Positions 32,779 to 41,787 of a stretch of 64,000 nucleotides of DNA are shown here, in pieces. Below the pieces are notes generated by a model. The model searched no databases, was not told the origin of the DNA, and was given only the letters and a program-made list of their open reading frames with translations. The stretch's first letter is position 1, and each line of letters starts with the position of its first letter. A program made the translations under genes and the position numbers. The DNA lies in contig JADJQZ010000001.1 of the NCBI GenBank assembly GCA_016712465.1, positions 4,712,001 through 4,776,000 of the forward strand. The letters run 5' to 3'. The DNA comes from Candidatus Obscuribacter sp. GTDB lineage: Bacteria; Cyanobacteriota; Vampirovibrionia; Obscuribacterales; Obscuribacteraceae.

Positions 32779-34065
32779 CTAATGGCTGGCAGTATCAAGC
32801 AGGGCCCGAGGCAGACCTTCCGCTACTACGGCGGAAAAGGGCTCGACGGTAACTATGTCGAACTGCGCACCACTTTCGCCCACGAGCTTTGTATCAAGTT
32901 TGCGCAGCGCTTCGATGCCATCTTCTTCGTTTCCTATCTGGAGAAAGTCGATTCGAACTTCGTCGGCTCTCGTCATTTTGCGGGAGGCGCGACTGATCAC
33001 AGAGATCAACTCGCCTTTGTCGCTGGGCTCACCATCGGTGATCACTTCGATGAGTAATTTTCGAACACTGGCGGGGTTGCGATCGCGGCGCTCAAAATAC
33101 TCATCTAGAATTTCAGACAGCGGCTTGGCCATATAAGTTCCCCCATTGGGAACATTTTTAGAAAAAATATCCGGCACCAGGGAAAAGCTCACATTCCTGA
33201 GAACCTGGGCGTTTGATGAGAAGAGAGCGACGGTTATGCCGCTCTTGAATACAGGCGAAATCTGACTGGTGAAGCTGAGCAACTGTTGGCGACACCACTC
33301 CCAGCGGCTCAAGCCTTGCGGGCAATCTGTCTCGTTCATGGAGCCGGACTTGTCAATTACTATGGCAATTTCATAGTTGGCAAGTAGATTTAGCTCTTGC
33401 TTATTCAAAACCTTGCCCACTATGGGTATTCGCACCGCGCTCAAAGCGGCAGAGGAAGCGCCGGCAGCAGTGCCGGCCTTCAAAGCTGTGCCGGCGGCGG
33501 CCTTGCCGGCGGAGTTGCCGCTGCCACTGGCCAATCCCTTCAATATAGATTTGGCCTTCTCTTGCAACTGGGGAGACTGACTCATGGCCCGCCCCAACTC
33601 AGTGACGGCTTTAAGCCCCCTTGAGAAGAGTTCGGAGCTTTTATCGGCTTCGGTAATCTTGAAACTGGAGGGGTAATTAGAGGAGGGAGCCGGAGCCGAA
33701 CTGGCGGCAGGGGCCTGGGCTCCGGCAAAGGCGCTCTTATCGCCGCTGGAAAAGAGGGAACCCTGGGCGCCGTCAGTGGTATTACCAGCGGTACTGGCAT
33801 CATAAGTCGAGCCGACTCTCCCGACCGGCTGGTTGACGGCCGGCGCCAAACCGCTGTCAGGTCGACTGAGGCGGGGCTGGCTGAGGGTGGTCTGGGTGAC
33901 CGAACCTGAAAGAACGCTGTCGCCGGCGGAGTTGACCGGGCGCTTGAGACGGCTGGGTGCGGCAGGCGGCATAGTATTACCGGCCCAGACCGACTGACAA
34001 GCAGTAAGGGAAACCATGGTCAGGGCAATTGCCTTGACAGCCTGCCTGATATTGTCGTTGTGCAT
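32779..34065 (-). CDS. Secreted von Willebrand factor A-domain protein
   Basis: 428 residues from ATG 34065. A signal peptide (AVKAIALTMVSLTACQSVWAG) is followed by a 150-residue low-complexity stretch rich in Pro, Ser, Ala and Gly (mostly residues 30-200). The vWA domain then has a complete MIDAS site: AIVIDKSGSMNETD (DxSxS), GGTYMAKPLSEI (Thr) and VITDGEPSDK (Asp). Such domains bind proteins through a divalent ion. The 324-base in-frame extension before 34065 has no signal and is not used. It is divergent from a small secreted-protein gene. A surface adhesion or assembly role is likely, with the partner unknown. Confidence 0.85.
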   Translation of the reverse strand: MHNDNIRQAVKAIALTMVSLTACQSVWAGNTMPPAAPSRLKRPVNSAGDSVLSGSVTQTTLSQPRLSRPDSGLAPAVNQPVGRVGSTYDASTAGNTTDGAQGSLFSSGDKSAFAGAQAPAASSAPAPSSNYPSSFKITEADKSSELFSRGLKAVTELGRAMSQSPQLQEKAKSILKGLASGSGNSAGKAAAGTALKAGTAAGASSAALSAVRIPIVGKVLNKQELNLLANYEIAIVIDKSGSMNETDCPQGLSRWEWCRQQLLSFTSQISPVFKSGITVALFSSNAQVLRNVSFSLVPDIFSKNVPNGGTYMAKPLSEILDEYFERRDRNPASVRKLLIEVITDGEPSDKGELISVISRASRKMTRADEVRIDFLQIGNEEDGIEALRKLDTKLVGESGAQFDIVTVEPFSAVVAEGLPRALLDTASH

Positions 34066-34225
34066 TTTGCCAGACCTGTTTGGAAGATAAAGAGCTTGAC
34101 GGAAGTCGGTAAAGAAAGCATACCGAGGACATCGAGGGAAGAGTACCGCTTTACACCGGCAGATAGACGATGGTAAGCCGCGATGGTTCCTGAAGAGCCT
34201 TTGGCAGCGGAGCGGAACTAAAACT

Positions 34226-34744
34226 ATGATGTCGGTTGGAAGTTTAACCGATAAAGGGGTTTCCGCTTTAGAATTAGCTTTTGATCTGCAAGGACCGGCC
34301 GCCATTTTGAAAGCCTGCAAAAGTGTCAAATTTGTCCTGGCCGGAAGCGCCCTGCTCCTGAGCTGGCTGCCGCTCTTGGCAGCACCCAAGGCTTACGCTC
34401 AGAATGCCGACCCGCAACCGGCAGCATCGGAGCAGTCAGTTTCGCTGCCGGTATTGCGTGGACCAAAGGCCGGCCCTGAAAAGCAAGCAGAGAGAAGGTC
34501 CGCAAAAGCTACCCGCGCAAAAGTCGATGACGGCCCTCGCCCCGGCAAGGTCCGGCATTCCAGCTTCTCCCGAGGGCTTCTCAAAACCCTGAACTTTGTG
34601 GGCTTTCCCATCGGAGATGAGAACCTGACTCTGGAAAAACAATCCGAGCAGGTAGTTCCGCCGGAAGTGCAAGAAGCATTAGGCTCTCAAAACAACCAGG
34701 CGCCCGAGGGCGCCACCGCCCCAATTCAGTCAAGCAGCCCCTGA
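34226..34744 (+). CDS. Small secreted or membrane-anchored protein, unknown
   Basis: 172 residues. A hydrophobic segment (FVLAGSALLLSWLPLLAA) lies at about residues 37-54 after a long N-terminal stretch, then a likely cleavage near AYAQ. The rest is Lys/Arg/Pro-rich with a conserved-looking core (SFSRGLLKTLNFVGFPIGDE). The Met start could instead be a later codon, though none is better placed. No family is recognised. It is divergent from the vWA gene and ends two bases before the end of the convergent propeller gene. Confidence 0.5.
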   Translation: MMSVGSLTDKGVSALELAFDLQGPAAILKACKSVKFVLAGSALLLSWLPLLAAPKAYAQNADPQPAASEQSVSLPVLRGPKAGPEKQAERRSAKATRAKVDDGPRPGKVRHSSFSRGLLKTLNFVGFPIGDENLTLEKQSEQVVPPEVQEALGSQNNQAPEGATAPIQSSSP

Positions 34745-34745
34745 G

Positions 34746-36146
34746 TTAGCGCAAGAGCACCGGCTCGGCGTCCACTTTCACACGGAAGAGCACATAAGGC
34801 TTTTCTCTCAAATCGCGACCACCGTGGAAGAGCGGCTGCCGGTGCAATTGGTTGGCCGTAAAATAAAGATAGCCGTCTTGCGCCAGGCAGAGGGTATCGG
34901 GCCAGAGCACGCGCGGGTCGCATACCAGGGTCTCATGCTTGCCTTCCAGAGAAATTCGATGCACGGCATTATGCTCGTAATCGGTGGCATAGATGCGGCC
35001 GGCCGAGTCCATCTCCAGTCCGTCCGAGGCGCCCTTTTCGGTCACTTCGCAAACCGTCTTGGCCACATCATCATCACTGACGTTGCGGTCGGCCAGTGCA
35101 TCTAAATTGACGCTGTAAAGCTTACGGCTGCTCAAAGGACAATAGAAAAGATGTTTACCGTCCGCACCAACGGCGATACCATCAGCGCCGACCTTCATAC
35201 TGGTGCGCTCACCATCTTCATGCACAAACATCAGGGGCGCGCCCTCTACAATCGGCAAAAAGCCGGGCACGGCCCTGGTGGAAGCATGCCCTACCAGGCG
35301 GCGAAAACTCTCGCCGCTGGCCAGATCCACGACCACCAACGCATTATGCCCGCTGGAGCTGGAATCAGTAATGAAGGCCATACCGGCCTTGCCCCGGCGC
35401 AAGTCAAAGCGCACATCGTTCAAATAACTGGTGGGCAAAGCCACATCGGCAGGAAAGCGAATCGTTTTGATGACCTGATTGGTTGACAGATCTACGCAAA
35501 CCAGCTTGGCAGCGCCCGGTATGACCGTGCCAAATTTGACGGAGCCGGTATCCAGAAGCCAGAGTCGGTCCCGGGCATCCACCACCACACTCTGCACCGA
35601 GATCAAGTGATTCTCCGGCGCCTTCAGATCGAGCTTGTTGAAAGCCGCATCGGGGTAGGGCTGCACCTTGCCATGGGAAAGTTCACCGACCGTAAAGGGG
35701 ACGTTGTCTTCCCAGCGGGGGAAATTGACAAAGCGGCGACCGGAAAACGAAACGGCTACACCGGTGGGCATGGCATCATTGAAAACAGCAACTACTTCAG
35801 GCTTACCCAGAAAGTGTTGAGAAGGAACCAGATCGCTAGGATTCTCTCCGGCCGGCAAGACCGGTACATCCTGCACTTTTTCCTGCACCCTGGCAGTATC
35901 TTTCACTTTCGTCTTTTTCTCCCGCACCCGCTTTGCCTTCTTGGAAGAAAGTGCGGAAGCTTGGCTTGACTCGACCTTTGGAGCCGGTGGCAGGGAGTCG
36001 CTTACCAACTCCGACGTCAGGCTGGAACTCTGGCAGTAGCCGGCTCCACTCCAGGCGCAATAGCCTAGAAGCAGGGCGCCTAGTCCAAAGACCCGGAGGG
36101 GGGAAAGCACTTTCCTGGCAGGACTGGGGAATCGGTTAAAAGCCAT
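34746..36146 (-). CDS. Major royal jelly/Yellow-type six-bladed propeller protein, secreted
   Basis: 466 residues from ATG 36146, with GAGGAA before it. An N-terminal hydrophobic signal (VFGLGALLLGYCAWSGAG) is followed by a charged Lys/Glu-rich linker. The body has repeats of the MRJP/Yellow kind: FVNFPRWEDNVPFTV, VDARDRLWLLDTG, YLNDVRFDLRRG, DGIAVGADGKHLFYCPLSS and LEMDSAGRIYATDYE. These propellers are related to SMP-30/gluconolactonases. In insects they are secreted and some bind amines, and the bacterial role is unknown. No metal-ligand set was checked. It is probably monocistronic. Confidence 0.8.
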   Translation of the reverse strand: MAFNRFPSPARKVLSPLRVFGLGALLLGYCAWSGAGYCQSSSLTSELVSDSLPPAPKVESSQASALSSKKAKRVREKKTKVKDTARVQEKVQDVPVLPAGENPSDLVPSQHFLGKPEVVAVFNDAMPTGVAVSFSGRRFVNFPRWEDNVPFTVGELSHGKVQPYPDAAFNKLDLKAPENHLISVQSVVVDARDRLWLLDTGSVKFGTVIPGAAKLVCVDLSTNQVIKTIRFPADVALPTSYLNDVRFDLRRGKAGMAFITDSSSSGHNALVVVDLASGESFRRLVGHASTRAVPGFLPIVEGAPLMFVHEDGERTSMKVGADGIAVGADGKHLFYCPLSSRKLYSVNLDALADRNVSDDDVAKTVCEVTEKGASDGLEMDSAGRIYATDYEHNAVHRISLEGKHETLVCDPRVLWPDTLCLAQDGYLYFTANQLHRQPLFHGGRDLREKPYVLFRVKVDAEPVLLR

Positions 36147-36389
36147 AATTTCCTCAAGACAAATCAAGTATTCATACTATAGAAGAATCTTCGTTCTAAA
36201 ATACTGACACAAAAGAACTGCGACCGGAAAAGTCCACGGTAAATTAAGCTCGGTCAACCAAGTTTCTCAAGGGTTGACGGAACTAGCCGACCGGTCTATT
36301 ACGAAGAAGTTAATCGCCAACGATATTCCGAACAGCGACCTTGCAGGGCACCGCCCTTAAAATACCGCCAATTTAAATGAGGAACAGGC

Positions 36390-37544
36390 ATGTCGAACGC
36401 CACCAGCCAGGAGCACACAATCAGACCTGAGGGCGGACCAGAAAAGTCTGCGGATGGTCTTTTCAGCCCCCTGAAAATCAAATCGATTACCTTAAAAAAC
36501 CGCATTGCCATCTCACCAATGTGCCAGTACCACTCAGTGGATGGCTTCGCCGAGGACTGGCACCTGGTGCATCTGGGCTCCAGAGCCGTAGGCGGCGCCG
36601 GCCTGGTGGTAATGGAAGCAAGTGGTGTGGAAGCCCGCGGGCGCATCTCACCGGATGATCTCGGCATCTATAAAGACGAGCATATTGAAAAGCTCAAGCA
36701 GATCACTACCTTTATTAGCTCCTTCGGCGCCGTGGCCGGAATTCAGATTGCCCATGCGGGGCGCAAAGCCTCCACTCGCAATCCCTGGAAGGGAGGTAAT
36801 CGCCACGAGAAAGAATATTTGACCAGTGAAAATGGCGGCTGGGAAATTGTCGGGCCATCGCCCCTTCCATTCTCGGAGTCATCAACGGTACCAAAAGAAC
36901 TGACCATCGAAGAAATCCACGCCATTCAAGATAGCTTTGCCGCCGCGGCAAAACGCGCTTATGCAGCCGGTTTCAAATGGCTGGAGGTGCACGCCGCTCA
37001 TGGCTATTTGCTGCACAGTTTCTATTCGCCGCTCTCCAATAAGCGCACCGATAAATACGGCGGCAGCCTGGAAAATCGCATGCGCAACACCCTGGAAACA
37101 GTGGAAAAAGTGCGGGCCGCCTGGCCCGAAGAACTACCTTTAACTGTGCGCATTTCAGCTTCTGACTGGGCCGAGGGTGGTTGGACGCCGGAAGACTCGG
37201 TGATACTGGCCAGGGCATTGAAAGAACGCGGAGTAGATCTGATAGATTGCAGCAGCGGCTTTATCAGAGCGGGAGACAGATATCCGCTGGCGCCCGGCTG
37301 GCAGGTGCCTCTAGCCAGAAAAGTGAGAAGCGAGGCTGGTATCGCCACCGGTGCAGTAGGACTGCTTACGGAGGCGGAACAGGCTCATGCCGTAATTCAA
37401 AATGGTGACGCCGATCTGGTCTTCATTGCCCGCGAATCGATTCGCGACCCTTACTGGCCTTATCACGCCGCCCGGGCCCTGGGAAGCACCGTGGTAGAAG
37501 ATGCCAGAAAGGTGCTGCCGAAAAACTACTCCTACGCCATCTAA
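36390..37544 (+). CDS. namA: NADPH dehydrogenase of the Old Yellow Enzyme family (YqjM-like)
   Basis: An FMN-binding ene-reductase. From residue 24 it has LFSPLKIKSITLKNRIAISP and MCQYHSVDGFAEDWHLVHLG (active-site Cys). AGRKA, VHAAHGYLLHSF and SNKRTDKYGGSLENR follow. These are the YqjM/NamA marks, including the single Cys in the FMN region. The enzyme reduces activated alkenes such as quinones or enals using NADPH. ATG at 36390 with a GAGGAACAGGC site. 42 bases downstream is an MDR reductase gene with a similar range of substrates, so the pair may be an operon for detoxifying unsaturated carbonyl compounds. Confidence 0.9.
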   Translation: MSNATSQEHTIRPEGGPEKSADGLFSPLKIKSITLKNRIAISPMCQYHSVDGFAEDWHLVHLGSRAVGGAGLVVMEASGVEARGRISPDDLGIYKDEHIEKLKQITTFISSFGAVAGIQIAHAGRKASTRNPWKGGNRHEKEYLTSENGGWEIVGPSPLPFSESSTVPKELTIEEIHAIQDSFAAAAKRAYAAGFKWLEVHAAHGYLLHSFYSPLSNKRTDKYGGSLENRMRNTLETVEKVRAAWPEELPLTVRISASDWAEGGWTPEDSVILARALKERGVDLIDCSSGFIRAGDRYPLAPGWQVPLARKVRSEAGIATGAVGLLTEAEQAHAVIQNGDADLVFIARESIRDPYWPYHAARALGSTVVEDARKVLPKNYSYAI

Positions 37545-37586
37545 ACCAATTAAGACTATCCGCGCAAGAAGGAAAGGAACAAGAAA

Positions 37587-38612
37587 ATGACTACGACCAC
37601 CACCTATAAAGCCTGGGAACTGAAAAGCTTCTCCCTCCAGGATGTAGCAGCCACCGCCAGAGAAGAGAGCCGCCTTGAGCCCCATCAAGTGCGCATAGCG
37701 GTGAAAGCAGTTTCTTTGAACTTTCGTGACCTGCTGGTGGCCAGGGGGCATTACAATCCCAAGCTCCCGCTGCCGGTGGTGCCGCTTTCCGACGGTGCCG
37801 GGGAAGTGGTGGCCGTAGGTGACCTGGTCAGCAAATTTAAAAAGGGCGACCGGGTCATGCCCAATTTCATGCCCGACTGGATCGCCGGCGAAGTCAGCCC
37901 GGATGCCGCAAAAACAGCTCTGGGAGGCTTTGTAGACGGCATGCTCAGAGAGCAAGCCACCTTCAACGAAAGTGCCCTGGTGCACATTCCGCCTCATTTG
38001 AGCTATGAAGAAGCAGCCACCTTGCCCTGCGCCGCCCTGACGGCCTGGAGTGCACTTATGGTCAACGGCGCCCTCAAACCAGGAGAGACCGTTTTGACCA
38101 TGGGTTCAGGGGGCGTTTCCATCTTTGCTCTGCAACTGGCTAAAGCAGCAGGGGCACGGGTAATTGCCACCTCCGGTGCAAATGAAAAATTGAAGCGGCT
38201 GAAGGAACTTGGTGCCGATACTCTCATCAACTACAAAGAGCATCCCAACTGGGACGAACTGGTGCTGGAAGCCACTGGCGGCAGCGGCGTGGACCATGTG
38301 GTGGAAGTTGGGGGAGCCGGTACCCTGGAGCGCTCCATGAAAGCAGCCAGAATGAACGGTCATGTCAGCGTTATCGGCGTGCTCGACGGTATCAGCGGCT
38401 CCCTCAACGCCATTGCCCTGATTATGAAAAGCCTTCGCTTGCAAGGTGTCTTCGTTGGCTCCCGGAGCCGCTTTGAAGACATGAACAAAGCCATCAGCCT
38501 GCACGGCATTAAGCCCGTCGTAGGCAAAGTGTTTGCCGCCGATGAGATTACTGAAGCCCTGTCCTACATGGCTAGTGGTCAACATTTCGGCAAAATCGTA
38601 CTGAAACTATAA
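37587..38612 (+). CDS. Medium-chain (MDR) NAD(P)-dependent alcohol dehydrogenase/quinone reductase
   Basis: 341 residues of the quinone-oxidoreductase type of the MDR superfamily. The GroES-like part has NFRDLLVARGHYNPKLPLP and SDGAGEVVAVGD (the GxGxxG-like turn). The Rossmann part has TMGSGGVSIFALQLAKAAGAR and ATSGANEKLKRLKELGAD. The structural zinc Cys set is missing. The catalytic-zinc Cys site is also not seen, so it is probably a zinc-free reductase. The ATG at 37587 is preceded by GGAAAGGAACA. It follows the OYE gene and ends before a strong terminator. Confidence 0.88.
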   Translation: MTTTTTYKAWELKSFSLQDVAATAREESRLEPHQVRIAVKAVSLNFRDLLVARGHYNPKLPLPVVPLSDGAGEVVAVGDLVSKFKKGDRVMPNFMPDWIAGEVSPDAAKTALGGFVDGMLREQATFNESALVHIPPHLSYEEAATLPCAALTAWSALMVNGALKPGETVLTMGSGGVSIFALQLAKAAGARVIATSGANEKLKRLKELGADTLINYKEHPNWDELVLEATGGSGVDHVVEVGGAGTLERSMKAARMNGHVSVIGVLDGISGSLNAIALIMKSLRLQGVFVGSRSRFEDMNKAISLHGIKPVVGKVFAADEITEALSYMASGQHFGKIVLKL

Positions 38613-38639
38613 GAGAGCAAGCCCCCCTCTTCTCTGCAC

Positions 38640-38667
38640 AAGAAAGCCGGGTCGCCCCGGCTTTCTT
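38640..38667 (+). terminator. Intrinsic terminator after the OYE/MDR operon
   Basis: 12-base arms (AAGAAAGCCGGG, 38640-38651, with its complement at 38656-38667) around TCGC. An outer pair (AGAGAGCAAG near 38612 and CTTGCTCTCT at 38665) extends the stem over the stop region. It ends the two-gene transcript and faces the convergent secreted protein gene. Confidence 0.75.
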
Positions 38668-38712
38668 GCTCTCTATAAACACTCTTGTAAAAGCAGCGGC
38701 GACCCTCTCACA

Positions 38713-39258
38713 TCAGTAGGAAAGCACCCGACCGCTCACATTGCGGCTACCGTCGTATTGATAGACCGGGCGGCTACCCTGGCTGTAAGAGGCATAAGTG
38801 CTGGTAGAGGCGCCCCGACCGGAACCGCTATTACCGCTCGTCCCCGGACGTAGCACACCGCTCACATCGCCGGAGGCCAGTTGCTCGCCGCCCATGCGCT
38901 TGCCCCTGGCGCTGAGGGCTAGATTGGCGGCAGGGCGAGAATTTGGTCCGGCAGTTCTGCTGATAATCTTGTAGGAGGCCCTTCCTGAAGGGGCAACCCG
39001 ATTGATGGCATTGGCGCGATAACGGCTGCTGGCATCAATTTCGGTCCAATAGTAGTGGCGCAGATTGCCTTCCCTGGCACAGAGGGGCTCTTCCCAGCCC
39101 GAAACCCGGTGGCGCTCTTCAAACACAGTGGATTGGGCGTTGGCGGGGTTTTGCAGGGTGATGGTAAGGAATAAGGAAAGAATTATCGGTATGACTATTG
39201 CCGCAAATGGAAAGAAAATTGCTGCTCCGGGCCGATCATCTAATATATTTGCTCGCAT
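38713..39258 (-). CDS. Small secreted protein of unknown function
   Basis: 181 residues from ATG 39258 (a Met seven codons earlier is possible). A hydrophobic leader (FFPFAAIVIPIILSLFLTITL) ends at about NANAQS. The mature part has paired Cys-free Arg/Gly/Ser-rich segments (SSRYRANAINRVAPSGRAS, GRGASTSTYASYSQGSRP) and a final VSGRVLSY. Composition is like other exported proteins in this window. No family is recognised. Confidence 0.5.
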   Translation of the reverse strand: MRANILDDRPGAAIFFPFAAIVIPIILSLFLTITLQNPANAQSTVFEERHRVSGWEEPLCAREGNLRHYYWTEIDASSRYRANAINRVAPSGRASYKIISRTAGPNSRPAANLALSARGKRMGGEQLASGDVSGVLRPGTSGNSGSGRGASTSTYASYSQGSRPVYQYDGSRNVSGRVLSY

Positions 39259-39636
39259 CTGAGTATTACCTCTGAACAATTAGAAAAACAGCTGCCTTAG
39301 GTTCTGGTTTAAGGTCGCAGGGCTAATTTGACATAGACTACGTGAGATTGTCATGAACATTTATACCGGAATCCATGTAATCGATTTGTAAACGAAACCG
39401 GGGGGTTCTCCCATGGTCAAGCTTAAATCTCAGGAGCCGCCGGAACGTTTTAATGTATTCCATTAAATGGAGGGCGAACATTCATTTATATAGGAAGACC
39501 GGCCTGGGCCGAAATACCCGAGACCACACCACATCTGGTGCAAGCCAAGCCGGTCCGGAATAGACAGGTGGTACAATGCAAAATCCCACAGCAAAACGGC
39601 ATTTGCTTCGGCATTCAAGGGATGGTTCACTAACTA
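39259..39636. other. Divergent intergenic region with extended -10 promoter
   Basis: It separates a minus-strand secreted protein gene from the GT87 gene. TGGTACAAT (39569-39577) is a good extended -10 box about 60 bases before the GT87 start. A large imperfect stem (GACCGGC near 39499 pairing with GCCGGTC near 39550) sits just before it. Nothing else is recognised. Confidence 0.45.
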
Positions 39637-40893
39637 ATGGAATTGTTGCGAGCCAGACTCCTCACAATCACCTATTTCACCATTATCGCCGCCGTGCTGG
39701 TAGTGCCCTATGGTGAACTCGTTAAGCGTGCCCAGACCAACGAACTGGCCTTCAGCACCAGAAACAAGCAACTCTATTTGAGCGACTTTGTACAGTTTTA
39801 CACCTGCGGGAAACTGGTTCTAGAACCTGCTACCCGCACCAGGATCTATGACCCGGCCGCCATAAACAAAGCCATGCCGGTGGCAGTTCCCATGGAAGAC
39901 CGCATCATTCCGGCCGTTCCCTTCTTCATTGTCCTGATGGCGCCCTGGGCATTGTTACCAGTAGACACCTCCTTCCTGGTCTGGATCTTGCTTTCTGCAA
40001 TATGTATGGCCGGCGGCTCTCTGCTTCTCCTGCGCGGCTGGAAGGAAGCCACGCCGCTTGCCTGCCTGGGCTTCCTTACCGCCATTTTAATGGCCCAACC
40101 CTCATGGTTTACCCTCTTCATCGGCCACGCCTGTTTCTATCAATACCTCTTCTTGAGCCTCTTTTTCTTCGCACTCTTGCATAAGAAAGATGCCCTGGCC
40201 GGTGCCGGTATGGCTCTGGCCTCCTTTAAGCCGCAGTTTGCCATTCCTCTTCTGGTTCCGGCCCTGGCTGGGCGCCGTTTCAAACTGTTAGCCTGGGGTG
40301 CTGCTTTCGAACTGGGCTTGCTGGCCCTTTCTGTTTTCACAGTCGGTCTCGATAACACCATTCATTTTCCGGCTCTGATTGCAAAATACGAACACGACCA
40401 AAGCCGGGTAGTGCCGCGCATGATCTGCCTGCGGGCAATAATCGAAAGAGTGCTGCCCCATCAAGCCACCATGCTCCTGTCCTGGGCTCTCTTTGCGCTT
40501 TCCCTGGCGATGGCCTACTACCTGTGGCGCCGCACCATGAAGAACCAAAAGCTCTGGCCCCTGGCGGCCTCCTTCACAATTACAGCCGGTCTTGTCTTTT
40601 CGCCCCATGCCCATGTCTATGACGCAGTCATGATGGGGCTCGTGGCCATCATGCTGCTGCCTGTAAACGGGCTCTTCGGCTTCGCCTCTCTCAGCCGCAC
40701 CCGAAAGCTGCTCTGCACAAGCTTGATGCTCTACCCAATGGCAAGCTGGTATTTCTTCGTTGGTATAAGCGAAGCAGGCAACATGATCGGTTATCCTTTC
40801 GCCGTGCTAGACCTCTTAATTCTGCTCGGCATACTAGCCGTCTTCAAAGAAGAAAACAGACAGGAAGAAACGGCTCCGAAGCCGGAAACCTAG
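39637..40893 (+). CDS. GT87 (DUF2029) membrane glycosyltransferase
   Basis: 418 residues with nine to ten membrane segments. The first external loop holds FVQFYTCGKLVLEPATRTRIYDP, with the DF and Y-DP marks of GT-C enzymes of the GT87 family. These transfer mannose or similar sugars from a polyprenyl-phosphate donor on the outer face of the membrane. LASFKPQFAIPLLVPALAGRR is another family segment. The start at 39637 lies below an extended -10 promoter. Its last four bases overlap the end of the convergent response regulator gene. The acceptor is unknown. Confidence 0.8.
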   Translation: MELLRARLLTITYFTIIAAVLVVPYGELVKRAQTNELAFSTRNKQLYLSDFVQFYTCGKLVLEPATRTRIYDPAAINKAMPVAVPMEDRIIPAVPFFIVLMAPWALLPVDTSFLVWILLSAICMAGGSLLLLRGWKEATPLACLGFLTAILMAQPSWFTLFIGHACFYQYLFLSLFFFALLHKKDALAGAGMALASFKPQFAIPLLVPALAGRRFKLLAWGAAFELGLLALSVFTVGLDNTIHFPALIAKYEHDQSRVVPRMICLRAIIERVLPHQATMLLSWALFALSLAMAYYLWRRTMKNQKLWPLAASFTITAGLVFSPHAHVYDAVMMGLVAIMLLPVNGLFGFASLSRTRKLLCTSLMLYPMASWYFFVGISEAGNMIGYPFAVLDLLILLGILAVFKEENRQEETAPKPET

Positions 40894-41564
40894 TGTTTGT
40901 CTAAGATGTAGCCACTACCGTGGACGGTGCGCAAGACCGAAGTCTTCCCTTCTTCATCAATTTTCTTGCGCAACTTATTGATATGAACTCGCACTGTATC
41001 CGGTGCCGTGTCTTTCTCGTTCGACCAGACCTTATCGAGAATTTCCTCGGAGCTGAATACCTTATTGGGATTGCGCATAAAGAAAAGGAGCAAGTTGAAC
41101 TCCTGGGGCAAAAGTTTGATTTCCACTCCGCTTTTCAAAACCCGGCGCGAATTACCGTCCACACTGATGTGTCCGGCCGTTAACACTTCGCTCAAAATCT
41201 GCGGCGGTCGGCGTAAAAGTGCCCGCAATCTGGCCCCTAATTCCACCGGATGAAAGGGCTTGGTCAAATAATCGTCGGCGCCCGATTCGAAGCCCTGGGT
41301 CTTATCAGAGATCTGACCACGACCGGTGAGCATAATAACGGGCAAAGTACCGCCCCGGCTGCGATAGGTGCTGCAAACCTTGAAACCTTCCATATCCGGC
41401 AACCCCACATCCATGACAACCACGTCATATTCATAGTGGGAAAGGCGCGACAGGGCTTCTTCCCCGTTTTCCGCCGATTCGACAATATACCCCTCACTCT
41501 CCAACCACTCGCCAAGCACCGAGGTGAGTTCAGTATCGTCGTCCACAAGGAGAATTTTTGCCAT
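40890..41564 (-). CDS. OmpR-family response regulator without a nearby kinase
   Basis: The receiver domain has LLVDDDTEL (acidic pair), DVVVMDVGLPD (phospho-acceptor Asp), IMLTGRGQ and DDYLTKPFHP. The C-terminal winged helix has the OmpR pattern (LKSGVEIKLLPQEFNLLLFF, SSEEILDKVWSN, VRVHINKLRKKI). 224 residues is the usual size. No histidine kinase gene lies next to it, so its partner is elsewhere. It lies downstream of nrdB on the same strand with a terminator between, so co-transcription is unlikely. Confidence 0.92.
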   Translation of the reverse strand: MAKILLVDDDTELTSVLGEWLESEGYIVESAENGEEALSRLSHYEYDVVVMDVGLPDMEGFKVCSTYRSRGGTLPVIMLTGRGQISDKTQGFESGADDYLTKPFHPVELGARLRALLRRPPQILSEVLTAGHISVDGNSRRVLKSGVEIKLLPQEFNLLLFFMRNPNKVFSSEEILDKVWSNEKDTAPDTVRVHINKLRKKIDEEGKTSVLRTVHGSGYILDKH

Positions 41565-41744
41565 GGCAACCAGAGATAAAAGTTACAGGGCAATAGTACC
41601 AAATGGCAGCCATCATCAACAATAGAGATAGCCAGAATATCCGCTCCATCGAGGAAAGGCGGCAACAGTTCAGGAATGCCCGCCCAAACACTTGACAGTT
41701 CGCGACTTGCAAGCGACGGTCTACCCGACCGGTGCTCAAAAGAA

Positions 41745-41770
41745 AAGAACCCCGGAATTCCGGGGTTCTT
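41745..41770 (-). terminator. Intrinsic terminator after nrdB
   Basis: A perfect 26-base palindrome (AAGAACCCCGG arms around AATT). On the minus strand it is followed by TTCTTTTCTTTT, a suitable run. It lies 17 bases after the nrdB stop. Confidence 0.8.
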
Positions 41771-41787
41771 GCTTCACTAACTAATTT

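Noticed and set aside
34066..34389. 108-codon extension of the vWA protein
   Set aside because: It hides the signal peptide and overlaps the divergent gene; composition is not protein-like.
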